Of a stretch of 64,000 nucleotides of DNA, positions 11,731 to 21,425 are shown in pieces. The DNA is taken from contig JAEBUN010000036.1 of assembly GCA_023014365.1 (NCBI GenBank), positions 248,001-312,000 on the forward strand. The letters run 5' to 3'. Both the position numbers and the translations under genes were made by a program. The notes beneath the pieces are model-generated. The model was not told the DNA's origin and did not search any database. It was given only the letters and a program-made list of their open reading frames with translations. The number at the start of each line of letters is the position of its first letter. Within the stretch, counting starts at the first letter, position 1. Source of the DNA: Lepiota brunneoincarnata (Eukaryota > Basidiomycota > Agaricomycetes > Agaricales > Agaricaceae).

Positions 11731-12887
11731 CAGGGTATATTCGTTAGTAGCTGGTGATATAAGCCTCATCTTTCACTGGTAACTATCCTTGTTAGAACCT
11801 CGGAACTCTTGGTAGTCTCACTATGAGTATGTATTTTGCTATATTCAATTATCTATTGAAACTCCAGAATATAAGAGATTTGAGAACATGTGGATACCTG
11901 TTGGGTGATAGTTACATTACTTGTTGCCTGATTACTATAACAGAAACCCATGAAACCATGACTTCAACCCTAGATTTGAACCAAGTTTTCCTTTAGAGGT
12001 CACTCAGGTGCTTGACAAGATAACACAGGGAGTCCAAAAGCCATAGACACACAGACAAACACTTAGACTAAGAGATACAAACTTACAAAGTCCACCGGTA
12101 CCCTGGAATGTTACTATGATGGAACTAAAAATAGATTGGGACTGATTTTCGAAAATAACAGAGACTGGCACCCTCATGATATGGAACAGATGTAAATGAC
12201 AAACTTGAGAATGCAGATGCAGGGTAGTTATTCCGCTGAGAGGAGGACCAGCACCTATAGGTCTTTCAAGTTCCCATAATTGAATATGTTTCTCCATATT
12301 TTTGTATATTTCTCAGTATTTGTCATGGAAAGTGTATGGTACACTTCAGCACCAATTCTCTCCTATCACCTCCAGTGACAAGACACCAAAGACTTTTCTG
12401 AGTCTTCTTTAATTAATTGAAACCCCACAAATTTGTACAGAGGGTAGTTACGCACCTTGGGAGATTTTTATGTGCAATATTTTGAGTTGATACTTGTAAG
12501 GGGGACTTATAGCGACGCTCCCCCTTATGCAAGGTATGTCTAGAGGTCTGTGGTTTGGTGTCTGGGCTCAGCCTCTCTAGCTGATGCCCGATGACTGAGC
12601 CTGGCCTCAGCCTTCAGCCACCCCCATCCCTGAGCCTGACTTAGCATACAATTGTATTTACTAACATTGTTGTTTATTGCTTGCGCACACTATTTCCAGT
12701 AGTCTATGTAGTGTTGGACTACCCAGTCTGTGCGGAGGCCTCTATGTACTTAAATAGCAGCAGGTGTTGATTGCAATTGGCACCTGAATATCAACTTGGT
12801 TCCGCTGCCTTATCTTCCCCTAACAATACTTAAGTGGTGGACGGTTTATCTATTATCTCCTACCAACTACAAAAACCCCTCTATTAG
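11731..12887. mobile_element. Non-autonomous element inserted in the pogo transposase gene
   Basis: The pogo coding sequence stops at ...TTGCGC and resumes at GCGCACATC..., so GCGC is probably duplicated at the insertion (bases 11727-11730 and about 12887-12890). The ends are imperfectly inverted: TAACAGGGTATATTCGTTAG at the left, and read inward from the right TAATAGAGGGGTTTTTGTAG. About 1.16 kb long including a nested solo LTR (12495-12825); without it about 0.82 kb. No coding frame recognised, so it depends on another element for movement. Superfamily not determined. Confidence 0.6.
12495..12825 (-). mobile_element. Solo LTR, family L1 (TGTAAGGGG...CCCCTAACA)
   Basis: 331 bp with TG...CA ends and a perfect 5-bp duplication atact (12490-12494 and 12826-12830). 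It belongs to the family of LTRs at 16946, 17329, 25041 and 27101, recognised by the TGTTAGGGG end, the GATGGGGGTGGC...GAGGCCAGG block and the final CCCCTTACA. Relative to those copies it lies inverted. Confidence 0.85.
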
Positions 12888-13929
12888 CGCACACATCTGA
12901 GCCTTAACACCCAAAAATATCAAGTCTGCATTCAGAACAACAGGAGTCTATCCATTCAACCCATCTGTCATCATGGAGGACAAGCTAGTACCTGCCCACA
13001 ATACAGCTATCCAGCACCACCCAATTGTACCCATCCAAACACCTGTCCAAGTTCTTGTTGGTGCATTTATGAAACTAGAGTGACATTGATGGGAGGCACA
13101 AGCTACACAAAGCATGCAGGGAGGGGATGTAGCAGTATCAGATACAAGGAATAACCCAGGTGAAGATGATGAACAGCCACTGACAGACTCGGATGTACCT
13201 GAGGAGCTTATCTCAGCATTCATACAACTGTCAAAAACATCAAAACACCCCCCTTTCACTGACCAACCCTTGGGCTCACATACAACCCCTCCCCAATTTC
13301 ATACTATGATGGTTTTGCCAGTAAAATGCCATGGGGATCTCCTTCAAGTGGAGCCACAAACCAAACATGAAAAAATGTTGCAAGAGGCATTGCGTGATGC
13401 CAAAATTCACGAGGCAGAGTTGAAGGGACAGCTCCAGGGCCAACAAGCAGCACTAGTGCTACAGAATGTGTATTGTGAGCAGTTGAAGAATGAGATTCAT
13501 GGGCAGGAGGAAAAAAGAAAGAAGAAGAACAATACAGCCATGACAATGAAGGGGATTAATCAGAGGGGTAGGCTCCTCACTGATCAGGAGCTTGTGAAGC
13601 TCTATGCTCAGCACCAAGCCAAACTTGAGGAGTGTCTTGCTGAGAAGGAGCAAAAAAAGCAGGCATGGAGCAAGCACTCAGAGGCAATAAAGAGATGGAG
13701 GGTCCAGAAAATGGAACAAAAGCAGAAGTGTGCCAAAATCAATGCCAGATACCAGGCTGAGCTGAAGGCCTGGAACAAGGAGAGGGAGCTTGCTAAGGCC
13801 AAAAATAGGCATGCATGCTGGAAGAAACCAGTTTGGGGGCCCTTGCCAAAGGTAGCTCCAAAGCCCAAGAAAACTTTTGAGGAGGTAGATGATGACAGTG
13901 GAGCAGAGTTTGGGGAGGAGCACAGCTAG
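12888..13929 (+). pseudogene. Pogo-like transposase, C-terminal part
   Basis: Directly after the insertion the pogo frame resumes with AHI, TGA (12898-12900), then ALTPKNIKSAFRTTGVYPFNP, the hallmark segment at the end of the DDE_1 domain. After two more TGAs (13081-13083, 13087-13089) the frame is open from 13114 to TAG 13927-13929. This last 271-codon part is Lys/Glu/Gln-rich with long charged helices, presumably coiled coil, ending in an acidic tail. All three stops fit decayed CGA. The charged C-terminus resembles the long tails of basidiomycete pogo-type transposases. Confidence 0.75.
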
Positions 13930-14448
13930 TTGATAGTGTGTGATGAGGAGTGATGGAGGGGTCATGGATTTGTCACATGAATGTAATGTGTATAAAGGAC
14001 TCAAAAAGGCTCATTTTTGACACCCAACCGCAGATTGCTTTGCATTCATACATTTCTTGTTCTACCACCCTAAAAAAATTCCCAGATCTCAAGAAGTAGT
14101 CTATCTGTTGTCTTGTTATGTTATTTTTGAAATAAGCTCAATTGCAGCCATGTGAAATACATCAGAAGAAAGTGTGTATAAAGGAGCCATAGATGACTGT
14201 ATATGTATGGCTTATGTATCATCCTGCCAAATATCATTATGTCATATGCCATTTTGGGAAGTCAGTAAATTAAACAATCATTTAAGGTCATTGGAAGGGT
14301 TTTGTCCATCTTTACTCTAAACACATGATTTTGTTTATTACAGCCAAATAAGTGCAAATAAATGTCATGTGACTGGTTGGAATAATGTATAAATATAGCT
14401 GCTCACTTCCCTAGCTCACACCACCCCCCCCAACCTCATTTTGCTAAC

Positions 14449-16101
14449 ATGCGATCTCTTTCTATGACTCAACACAACCATATTCTTTCCCTTTTGGACA
14501 AAGACCACTCTGCTACTCATATTGCTTCTACCACTGGTCTTGGCCTCAGCACTATATCTTGTCTTTGCTCCAAACATTGTTCAACACTTTCAAAGTCACT
14601 TGGTGGCTGCCCAACCAAGCTTTCTGTTGACAATATCAAATATGCCACTCATCTTATTACATCCTGCAAGGCTGAAACACTTGAGACTGAAGACAATACA
14701 AGGGGCCTGTGGAGGGTGCCATAAATATTCCCATGTATTCAAAATGTGCTGACAAATGTACGGGCCTCACAAATGTAGTCACAGAGAGAAACTATAAATC
14801 TAGATTTGTTGTTCCCATTTAGGTGGTTCATAGAGTTTATGTCTGTGAGCCACCTTTTTTTGAACAATTTGAATTGCCTCTGCAACCATCATTTATTCAC
14901 CCATTGAGTTAGGACCTATGATTGGGTAAGTGGTACATATCCATTCATTGATTTATTTTAACAATAGTTGCCAAATATATCTGCTCTAATGAATGGGCTG
15001 AGAGAATATGCGGGGTCACTATTGTTAAAATGAATGAATCAAATATGTGGGCCTTGCTTATCTAACCCTAAGTTCTAATTCAATGGGTGAATAAATGATT
15101 GTCACAGAGGTAATTCAATTTTTCTAAAAAAAGGTGGCCCATACTTATAAACACCATGAACAACCTAAATGGGAATAATAAACCTAGTTTTATAGTTTTT
15201 CTCTGTGGCTACATATATGAGACCCATACATTCATCAGTAGAGTTTGAATATATGGGAATGTTTATGGCACCCTCCATAGGGGCCCTCATATTGTCATCA
15301 GTCTCAAGTGAAAATGCCTCCCAAATCACCAGAACCCTTCATACTGTCATTGACCAACATCTATCATCCAAAACAGTTCACAGAGCACTCAAAAAAGCTG
15401 GAATGAAGGCTGTAGTCAAGTGGAAAAGGCCTAAACTCTCTGTTATACACAAGAGGAAAAGATTGGAGCAGGCAGAGGCACATGCAGACTGGACTCTGGA
15501 AGACTGGAAGAGGGTAGTTTGGTCAGATGAGACCAAAATCAATCACTTAGGGTCAGATGGCAGGGTTTGGGTCTGGAAAAGAGCAGGGGAGAGGCTTAGT
15601 GATAGGCTGGTGCAGGGAACCACAAAGTTTGGAGGAGGTTCCATTATGGTATGGGGCTGTATGCTGTGAGAGGGTCCAGGGTTGGCAGCCAAGATTACTG
15701 GTAAGATGGATGGTGATCTATTTGTCACCATGTTGGAGGATGAACTCAAGGGGAGCCTGGAGTGGTATGACAAAGAGGTGGAGGATATTGTCTTTCAACA
15801 AGATAATGATCCCAAACATAGGTGCACCAAGGCTCAAAAATGGTTCAAAGCAGCTGAAATGGAGGTTATGGTGGGGCCCCCACAATCTCCAGACCTTAAT
15901 CCAATTGAACATTTGTGGACTCACCTTAAAATCAAGTTAGGGGAGTATGACACTCCACTTCAGGGGATGGAAGAATTATGGGATAGGACACAAAAGGAAT
16001 GGGATCAGATTCCAGCAAAAATGTGTCAGAATCTGATATAGAGTATGCCTGATAGGGTTCAGGCTGTCTTGGATGCCAGGGGAGGGTATACAAAGTACTA
16101 A
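14449..16101 (+). pseudogene. Tc1-like transposase (DD34E), split by a 633-bp insertion
   Basis: Exon-like part 1 (14449-14677) starts at ATG 14449 and encodes the N-terminal helix-turn-helix (SATHIASTTGLGLSTIS ... GGCPTKLS). Part 2 (15311-16101) resumes with NASQITRTLH, then ALKKAGMKAVVK, and the catalytic motifs SDETK (first Asp), QQDNDPKH (second Asp) and SPDLNPIEHLW (Glu), ending GGYTKY-TAA. All three catalytic residues are present. Disablements: the foldback insertion (14678-15310), TGA 15667-15669 where Arg fits, and a TAG near 16039. Intact length would be close to the usual 340 residues. Confidence 0.88.
14678..15310. mobile_element. 633-bp foldback (long-TIR) MITE inside the Tc1 transposase
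   Basis: Begins CACTTGAGACTGA and ends TCAGTCTCAAGTG. The arms stay complementary for about 270-290 bp on each side of a centre near 14985, with roughly 80% identity by eye, so the whole element could fold into one hairpin. Flanks suggest a 3-bp AAA duplication: removing the element with one AAA restores the transposase codons KAE-NAS. No open frame of note. Confidence 0.85.
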
Positions 16102-16126
16102 AAGTGTAATTATTGGTAATTTCTTA

Positions 16127-16339
16127 GAGACAGACAAAACCCTTCCAATGACCTTAAATGATTGTTTAATCCACTGACTTCCCAAAATGGCATATGACGT
16201 AATGATATTTGGCAGGATGATATATGAGTCATATAGGTACTCCCAATTAAAATATGAAGGTTTCATCCTTAGTAGGTGGGCAGTTATTAACATATTTGTT
16301 GAAGTATAAAAATCATTGGAAGGGGTTTATCCCTTACTG
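16127..16339. mobile_element. 213-bp MITE, internally deleted derivative of the pogo-like element
   Basis: Flanked by TA. Its right 107 bp (16233-16339) are the inverse complement of the left end of the pogo-like element (9909-10016), and its left about 110 bp (16127-16230) the inverse complement of that element's right end (14205-14317). The two termini are fused with loss of everything between. It lies inverted relative to the full copy. This is a direct parent-to-MITE relation within one window. Confidence 0.85.
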
Positions 16340-16698
16340 TATTAAACTGCCAGGCCCTTATTTGATCTATTTGCCCAGAGTCTCACTGAGCACTAACTCC
16401 TTGCTGCTCATGCTGAGATTAAGGCATTGCAGCAACATTAAGGCCTGAGCTACAAGGATGCAGCTCACCAATTGTATTACACTGGAACCCTAAAGATTGC
16501 TGTCCAAGATGACACCTATGGCAAACTCATCAAATTATGGCAATCTGTTGACAAACTTATTGAAGACAGAACACCTTCCCAACATTGACAGCATCAACTT
16601 TAATACTAACCACATTGTTGGGGGGACTTATGTGGGTTTCACCCTTGTGAAGGGGCTCATTAGAGGGCTTAACTGCTACCCTAACCTGCCTTGGCTCA
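16340..16698 (+). pseudogene. Relic of an unknown multi-copy protein-coding sequence
   Basis: Contains GLSYKDAAHQLYYTG followed by AVQDDTYGKLIKLWQSVDKLIED (about 16445-16580) and further on FTLVKGLIRGLNCYPN. The last 70 bases recur at 61885-61950 with scattered differences. The SYKDAAH segment recalls a short motif in basidiomycete hypothetical proteins, but I cannot name a function. Broken by stops and ended by the LTR insertion at 16699. Confidence 0.35.
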
Positions 16699-16945
16699 TG
16701 TTATGAACAGTTCAGACTGAGAGGAGCAAGAACAATTATTTGACTTTACAAGATGGGTACAAAAGACCACAGACCAGCTACAAGCACAGGAATATGAAGA
16801 CAAAGAAGGGGAATACTATAATGCCATGCAGGACCTGGCAAGAGATGCAGGAATGGAGATGACCTTGGAGGATATCCTGGAATACCCCAAGGATGAAGGA
16901 GATAACTATGGATCAACCAATCCAACCTCTGACATGGATGGAAGC

Positions 16946-17266
16946 TGTTAGGGGATTAAAGAGGCCGAAACCAAGTCGATATTTGAGTGCCAATCACAAT
17001 CAGCACACACGCTACTTAAGTACAGCAGTGGCCTGTGCACAGACCAGGTAACCAAATACCACATAGCTACCAGAACATAATATATGCAAACAATATACAA
17101 ACGACGTTAGTTGCACGTGGATCGGACTCAGGGATGGGGGTGGCCGAAGGCTGAGGCCAGGTTCGGGTATCAGGTATTGGCTAGAATGGCTGAGCCTGAG
17201 TACCTTACCACAGACCCCTAGAGGTACCTTGTGTAAGGGGGGGCGAACAATGCTAGTCCCCTTACA
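16946..17266 (+). mobile_element. Solo LTR B, family L1
   Basis: 321 bp, TGTTAGGGG...CCCCTTACA, flanked by the perfect duplication gaagc (16941-16945, 17267-17271). Inserted into L2 LTR copy 3. Contains the family block around CAGGGATGGGGGTGGCC. Confidence 0.88.
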
Positions 17267-17689
17267 GAAGCACGAAAAGAATGGAAAGTGAGAATGGAGA
17301 AGGATCCATGGAGATAGGATCGGGAGAATGTTAGGGGAGTGAATAGGCCAGAACCAATTTAATATTTGAGTGCCGATTGTAATTGGCATGTGCGCTACTT
17401 AAGTATAGCAATGGTCTGCGCACAGACCGGGTGGCCAAACACTACAGAGACTACCAGAAATATCATGCGCAAATAATATACAACAACTAGAATTGTACAT
17501 GGGGTCGGGCTCGGGGATGGGGGTGGCCAAAGGATGAGGCCAGGTTTGACATTGGGCATTGGCTAGAGTGGCCAAACCCAGATGCCTTACCACAGACTTC
17601 TAGATGTACTTTGCATAAGGGGGGGCAAACTCGCCAGTCCCCTTACACCAGCCCCCTCTTAAGAGTCAATGACCTAGTGACTTGGTTCC

Positions 17690-18340
17690 TTTGTCCTAGG
17701 TGGTGCGAGCCCAACGACCATCCACAAGCCAAATGACCAGCTCATCCATGATAAGGGAACAGGCAAAGTCAAGACAATCCAGGTAGGCTGTAGGCATAAG
17801 TCCCTGGCCCCAGGTCAAGAGGACACTGTCAACCTCCATTGGGGTCAGAGCCAGGGTAGAGGTGGCACTTCCCATCTGGACTGATGGGACTTTGGGAGTA
17901 GACATGCCGGAGGGGGTAGAGACAGCCATTGGCAAGCTGCGCGATGGTTGCCTGAGAAACCACTGGTGAGTGAGTAGGAGTGGGGGTAGATGTGGCCATA
18001 CACATAGTAGTAGACAGAGTGTGGGCTGGGGTAGGAATCATAGGGGGAGTGGGGATGTCTGAAGAGGCCTGCAAGGAGGGCCATGCACCTGGGTGCACCC
18101 AGTCTAGGACTGGGGTAGCAGGACTGGAGGCAATGGGGTCCAAGTGGGCTGGAGTGGGAGCCTGGGCCACTACAGGAGCAGACGGTCCAGGAGCCCCAGA
18201 GGCGGGGCTGGAAGCCACCATTGTCTTCTCCCTCTTTTTTTTTTTTTTTTTTTTTTTTTTGAAGTCAAGATTTATATTCTGGGGCCCAGTAGCAGTCTGG
18301 TCCCCCAATGTGTATCTAATACATAGCACCTCAACGGAAG
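17690..18340 (-). pseudogene. Proline-rich 3' ORF of L1-family element C
   Basis: Minus-strand frame rich in Pro, Ala, Thr and Ser, ending PMEVDSVLLTWGQGL...DELVIWLVDGRWARTT in broken frames. The same protein is encoded by the sister element at 25860-26430 (LTWGQGLPP ... LVIWLMDGRWARAV). The start region has an about 26-nt poly-T run (18235-18260; poly-Lys on the minus strand) where the sister has only KTKKEK, a homopolymer expansion. Function unknown; probably a Gag C-terminal portion. Confidence 0.55.
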
Positions 18341-18729
18341 CATTTATACTACCTACTAGACCAATAGCAAAGGGGATTTGGGGTTAGGTGGGTGCAATCA
18401 AGAAAAAGAACAAAGAGGGCACAAATAGAAGAAAAAACCTCGAGGGAATCAAACTAGGACAGAGACAGGGCAGCGAGTTACCTATCGTACACCATATAAT
18501 GCATAAGTGGCTTTACCCACTTTTGGGAGGTGCGTAGTGCCAATGGATCCAGTCACCGTCAAATTGGTGGCGCCAGAAGGGGCACTTCTGGTTGCTGGAG
18601 GAATGGGCCTTGGTGCAGTTGATGCACTGTGGTGGGTGAGGGCAGGGCTCACTGGCCCTGGTCGGAGGAATGGGTGGGGTTGCTTTTGTGTTGCCATAGC
18701 AGCAGCCCACATGCGAGCGATGGTGAGCC

Positions 18730-19427
18730 TGTTATGATCCGTGCTCCTTCCGTATCCGAGGATAACTGGAGACGGCCTTCAATCACTCTATAAGGTGTCC
18801 GAGACGGTTGGCCTTATAGAGCTTAGTGGATCGCGCTCAGTGAGATAACGAGGGAAGACGCCAAGTTAAGGCAGAGAGGTAAACGACCGCTGTTAACAAG
18901 ATTAAAGCTTAGGGCTTTAATCTCTACTTGTACAGGCCTTATATACCTATGAGGTGCTATATACTCGTTATAGGTTACTTGGCTGTTCTACTGGTCGTCC
19001 GCAGTCCTGACCATGATGCACATCCTGGCTGATGGCATCCTAGTGTTATTTATATTACAATGAGTCAGTACTCTCGCTACTGCTGTGCGATGTTCCATCG
19101 CTTTCCTCTGACTCATAATCTCCTTCTCCCGATTGTATCTCCATGGAGTCCTCTCCGTTCTCGCTCTCCATTCTCTCAGTGCTTCCATCCGTATCGGAGG
19201 TTGGATCGGTTGATCCATGGTTATCTTCTTCGTCCTCGGGGTATTCCAATATATCCTCCAAGGTTATCTCCATTCCTGCTTCTCTCGCCAGGTCCTGCAT
19301 GGCGGTGTAGTATTCCCCTTCCTCGTCTTCGTATTCTTGTGCCCGTAGTTGGTCTGTAGTCTCCTGTACCCATCTTGTAAAGTCGAACAGTAATTCTTGT
19401 TCCTCCCGGTCTGGACTGTTCATAACA
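18730..19427 (-). mobile_element. L2 solo LTR copy 1 (698 bp, contains an ORF)
   Basis: TG...CA ends (on the minus strand starting TGTTATGAACAG, ending GGATCATAACA), perfect duplication gagcc (18725-18729, 19428-19432). No internal retrotransposon sequence attached, hence a solo LTR. Nearly identical to copy 2 at 20644-21342 in opposite orientation. Confidence 0.88.
19055..19423 (-). CDS. LTR-internal 122-codon acidic ORF, copy 1
   Basis: ATG at position 5 of the LTR, stop TAA at 19055-19057. Starts MNSPDREEQELLFDFTRW, rich in Glu/Asp/Ser with the repeated theme of acidic clusters, ending STDSL. No stop inside and only three amino-acid differences from copy 2. No recognised domain; N-terminal 50 residues look helical (QETTDQLRAQEYEDEE). 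Because the ORF begins at the very edge of the LTR, in a complete element it could be the C-terminal end of a protein read from the internal region into the 3' LTR. Whether it is expressed alone is unknown. Confidence 0.5.
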   Translation of the reverse strand: MNSPDREEQELLFDFTRWVQETTDQLRAQEYEDEEGEYYTAMQDLAREAGMEITLEDILEYPEDEEDNHGSTDPTSDTDGSTERMESENGEDSMEIQSGEGDYESEESDGTSHSSSESTDSL

Positions 19428-19591
19428 GAGCCTTGGAATGAGGCCCACCACAGAGGGGGCAGCAGCGGGCCAAACGACAACATGCAGTGGTAGGGTGGCC
19501 CCACCACCAGCACCGAGTGCACTGGGGGGAGCCAGGGTTGGCCTGGGCAGTCTGGATGATACAGGCTTCATTGGATATGAAGAGGTAGCGG

Positions 19592-19713
19592 CCAGCCAAT
19601 TTCTTAGCCGTGGCGCCAGCCTGGGAGTTGAATACATTGAAGTAGACAGTGGCCAGCCAATTTCTTAGCCGTGGTGCCAGCCTGGGAGTTGAATACGTTG
19701 AAGTAGACAGTGG
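19592..19713. repeat. 61-bp tandem duplication in the zinc-knuckle gene
   Basis: Unit 19592-19652 is repeated at 19653-19713 with two substitutions (c/t and a/g). 61 is not a multiple of 3, so the duplication shifts the frame of the surrounding minus-strand ORF. Confidence 0.95.
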
Positions 19714-19865
19714 CCATGTCTGACTTCGTGGAGTTGCGGACCACATGGGGAGGGCCCACGAGGGAAAGAAGGTCATCTGCCAGGGGGGAAGGTCTCTGGG
19801 TTGGTTGATGACTGAAGAAATCACACTTAATGATGCACACTAAATAGTCCTCTGAAACCATTCTT

Positions 19866-20643
19866 GATCACGGCTTGCAGACTTGCGTGTGGAAGTGGGG
19901 GTGAGACCTCTTGCTTCTCCACAAACATGCGCAACCATATTTATATTGTTTAGATACATACAAGAGATAGTAAATATGAAATAGAAAACAATAAGCTTAC
20001 ATAATTGTTACAGGTACTGTAGAACATTTTGGAAGGTTCAGCAGCATTTCTATCTTGCCCTGGGTTATGGGTTTTTCTCTGATTGACAAATGGCAATCCA
20101 GCCAGACATGTTCTGTGCTTGTCTGCATTATTCTGCATCCACACAAGCATGTTTAAGCATCTGGATCAATTATGATTGGAATGTATAGCGTATGGACAAT
20201 CCCTTGATCCATTGTAATTAATCTCAGTTAGGCAGTATGCCAAGGTGCCAGGACCCACAAAGCACTCACTAATTAGGAGTCTTTGATATTTCTAGGGTTT
20301 TGGGCATCGGTTGTCACCTCCCAAATGTTGGACATTCCATTCCATGGTCCAGTTATCATTATTGGGCTTGCTATAGGTGTGATACACCTGCGACAGCTGC
20401 TATGTACATTCTTTTGGGTTCAAACAAATCTGAGTTCATCAGAAAACTGCTTGTAAGGTCCCTTGATGCGACCGGAGTATACTTGATAGGCTATGTAGAG
20501 TCCTGAATCCCTCTGGAGAGCATTCTGATAGCTTGGTTCACTAAGCTTAGTGATAATGAACTGGTTTGAACACTTCTGAGGCTCAAATATCCTCAATTCG
20601 GTCAAACTGGCTACTACAGGACATAGTACCAATCCTCTATAGA
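19866..20643. other. Unassigned internal stretch of element C
   Basis: AT-richer sequence with several scattered short frames on both strands and no motif I recognise. It lies between the zinc-knuckle relic and L2 copy 2, where the 5' part of element C is expected; it may be another degraded insertion. Confidence 0.4.
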
Positions 20644-21342
20644 TGTTATGAACAGGCCAGACCGGGAGGAACAAGAACTATTGTTCGACTTTACAAGATG
20701 GGTACAGGAGACTACAGACCAATTACGGGCACAAGAATACGAAGACGAGGAAGGGGAATATTACACCGCCATGCAGGACCTGGCGAGAGAAGCAGGAATG
20801 GAGATAACCTTGGAGGATATATTGGAATACCCCGAGGACGAGGAAGATAACCATGGATCAACCGACCCAACCTCCGATACGGATGGAAGCACTGAGAGAA
20901 TGGAGAGCGAGAACGGAGAGGACTCCATGGAGATACAATCGGGAGAAGAAGATTATGAGTCAGAGGAAAGCGATGGAACATCACACAGCAGTAGCAAGAG
21001 TACTGACTCATTGTAATATAAATAACACTAGGATGCCATCAGCCAGGATGTGCATCATGGTCAGGACTGCGGCACGACCAGTAGAACAGCCAAGTAACCT
21101 ATAACGAGTATATAGCACCTCATAGGTATATAAGGCCTGTACAAGTAGAGATTAAAGCCCTAAGCTTTAATCTTGTTAACAGCGGTCGTTTACCTCTCTG
21201 CCTTAACTTGGCGTCTTCCCTCGTTATCTCATTGAGCGCGATCCACTAAGCTCTATAAGGCCAACCGTCTCGGACACCTTGTAGAGTGATTGAAGGCCGT
21301 CTCCAGTTATCCTCGGATACAGAAGGAGCACGGATCATAACA
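20644..21342 (+). mobile_element. L2 solo LTR copy 2 (699 bp, contains an ORF)
   Basis: TGTTATGAACAG...GGATCATAACA, flanked by the perfect duplication ataga (20639-20643, 21343-21347). A TATA-like tract (AGGTATATAAGG, about 21122) and the downstream CAAGTAGAGATTAAAGC segment suggest a promoter and transcript start in the second half, after the ORF. Confidence 0.88.
20648..21016 (+). CDS. LTR-internal 122-codon acidic ORF, copy 2
   Basis: ATG at LTR position 5, stop TAA at 21014-21016. Same 122-residue protein as at 19055-19423, differing at residue 3 (Arg for Ser), one Gly/Glu change and one Glu/Lys change. Conservation of the full frame in two independent solo LTRs with different target duplications, while a third copy is decayed, is consistent with recent activity of the source element or with constraint on the ORF. 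Confidence 0.5.
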   Translation: MNRPDREEQELLFDFTRWVQETTDQLRAQEYEDEEGEYYTAMQDLAREAGMEITLEDILEYPEDEEDNHGSTDPTSDTDGSTERMESENGEDSMEIQSGEEDYESEESDGTSHSSSKSTDSL

Positions 21343-21425
21343 ATAGAGTTCTTTAATGATATAGCCAATGATTCTATGTAGAGAATCATTCCAGAGTACA
21401 GAATTCATGTATAGGCATGAAATTG
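21343..21425. other. Junction between L2 copy 2 and the truncated L1 LTR
   Basis: 83 bp without recognisable content. The 5' half of the right L1 LTR of element C is missing here. Confidence 0.4.

Larger units (their letters stand above)
9909..14317 (+). mobile_element. Pogo-like DNA transposon with TA target duplication
   Basis: Left end CAGTAAGGGACAAAACCCTT at 9909 preceded by TA; right end reads inverted as GAGTAAAGATGGACAAAACC ending at 14317 followed by TA. Between them lies a pogo/DDE_1 transposase gene (10540-13929, plus). The element has been invaded at 11731-12887. The 213-bp element at 16127-16339 consists only of the first and last about 110 bp of this transposon, which independently confirms both ends. 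Confidence 0.78.
14318..16126 (+). mobile_element. Tc1-like element, interrupted by a foldback element
   Basis: Holds a Tc1/mariner transposase gene (14449-16101) wedged between the pogo right end and the pogo-derived MITE. I could not identify its own terminal inverted repeats, so the limits given are those of the neighbouring elements. Confidence 0.6.
18480..19865 (-). pseudogene. Zinc-knuckle (Gag/ORF1-like) relic, split by an L2 solo LTR
   Basis: Reading minus strand: DMATVYFNVFNSQAG..AKKLAG, then CTRCWWWGHPTTAC (CX2CX4HX4C), CPLCGGPH (interrupted at 19428 by the LTR), then after the LTR at 18729 PHPPQCINCTKAHSSSNQKC and PFWRHQFD. This serial Cys-knuckle layout occurs in nucleic-acid-binding Gag proteins and in ORF1 proteins of fungal LINEs. 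A 61-bp tandem duplication (19592-19713) shifts the frame. The sister element at 25041-27420 has a KH domain instead at the equivalent place. Assignment as Gag versus captured LINE ORF1 is open. Confidence 0.6.

Noticed and set aside
14205..16230. Sequences 14205-14317 and 16127-16230 as terminal inverted repeats of the Tc1-like element between them
   Set aside because: Their terminal GGACAAAACCC ends point the wrong way (inward). They fit as the right end of the pogo element and as part of the derived MITE.
9909..16339. One single 6.4-kb element with inverted ends at 9909 and 16339
   Set aside because: The right pogo end at 14317 with its TA duplication, and the complete MITE at 16127-16339, explain both inverted segments better.
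18230..18262. Poly-T run as the tail of an inverted LINE/SINE copy
   Set aside because: No target duplication around it, and the sister element shows an ordinary Lys-coding stretch at the same place.
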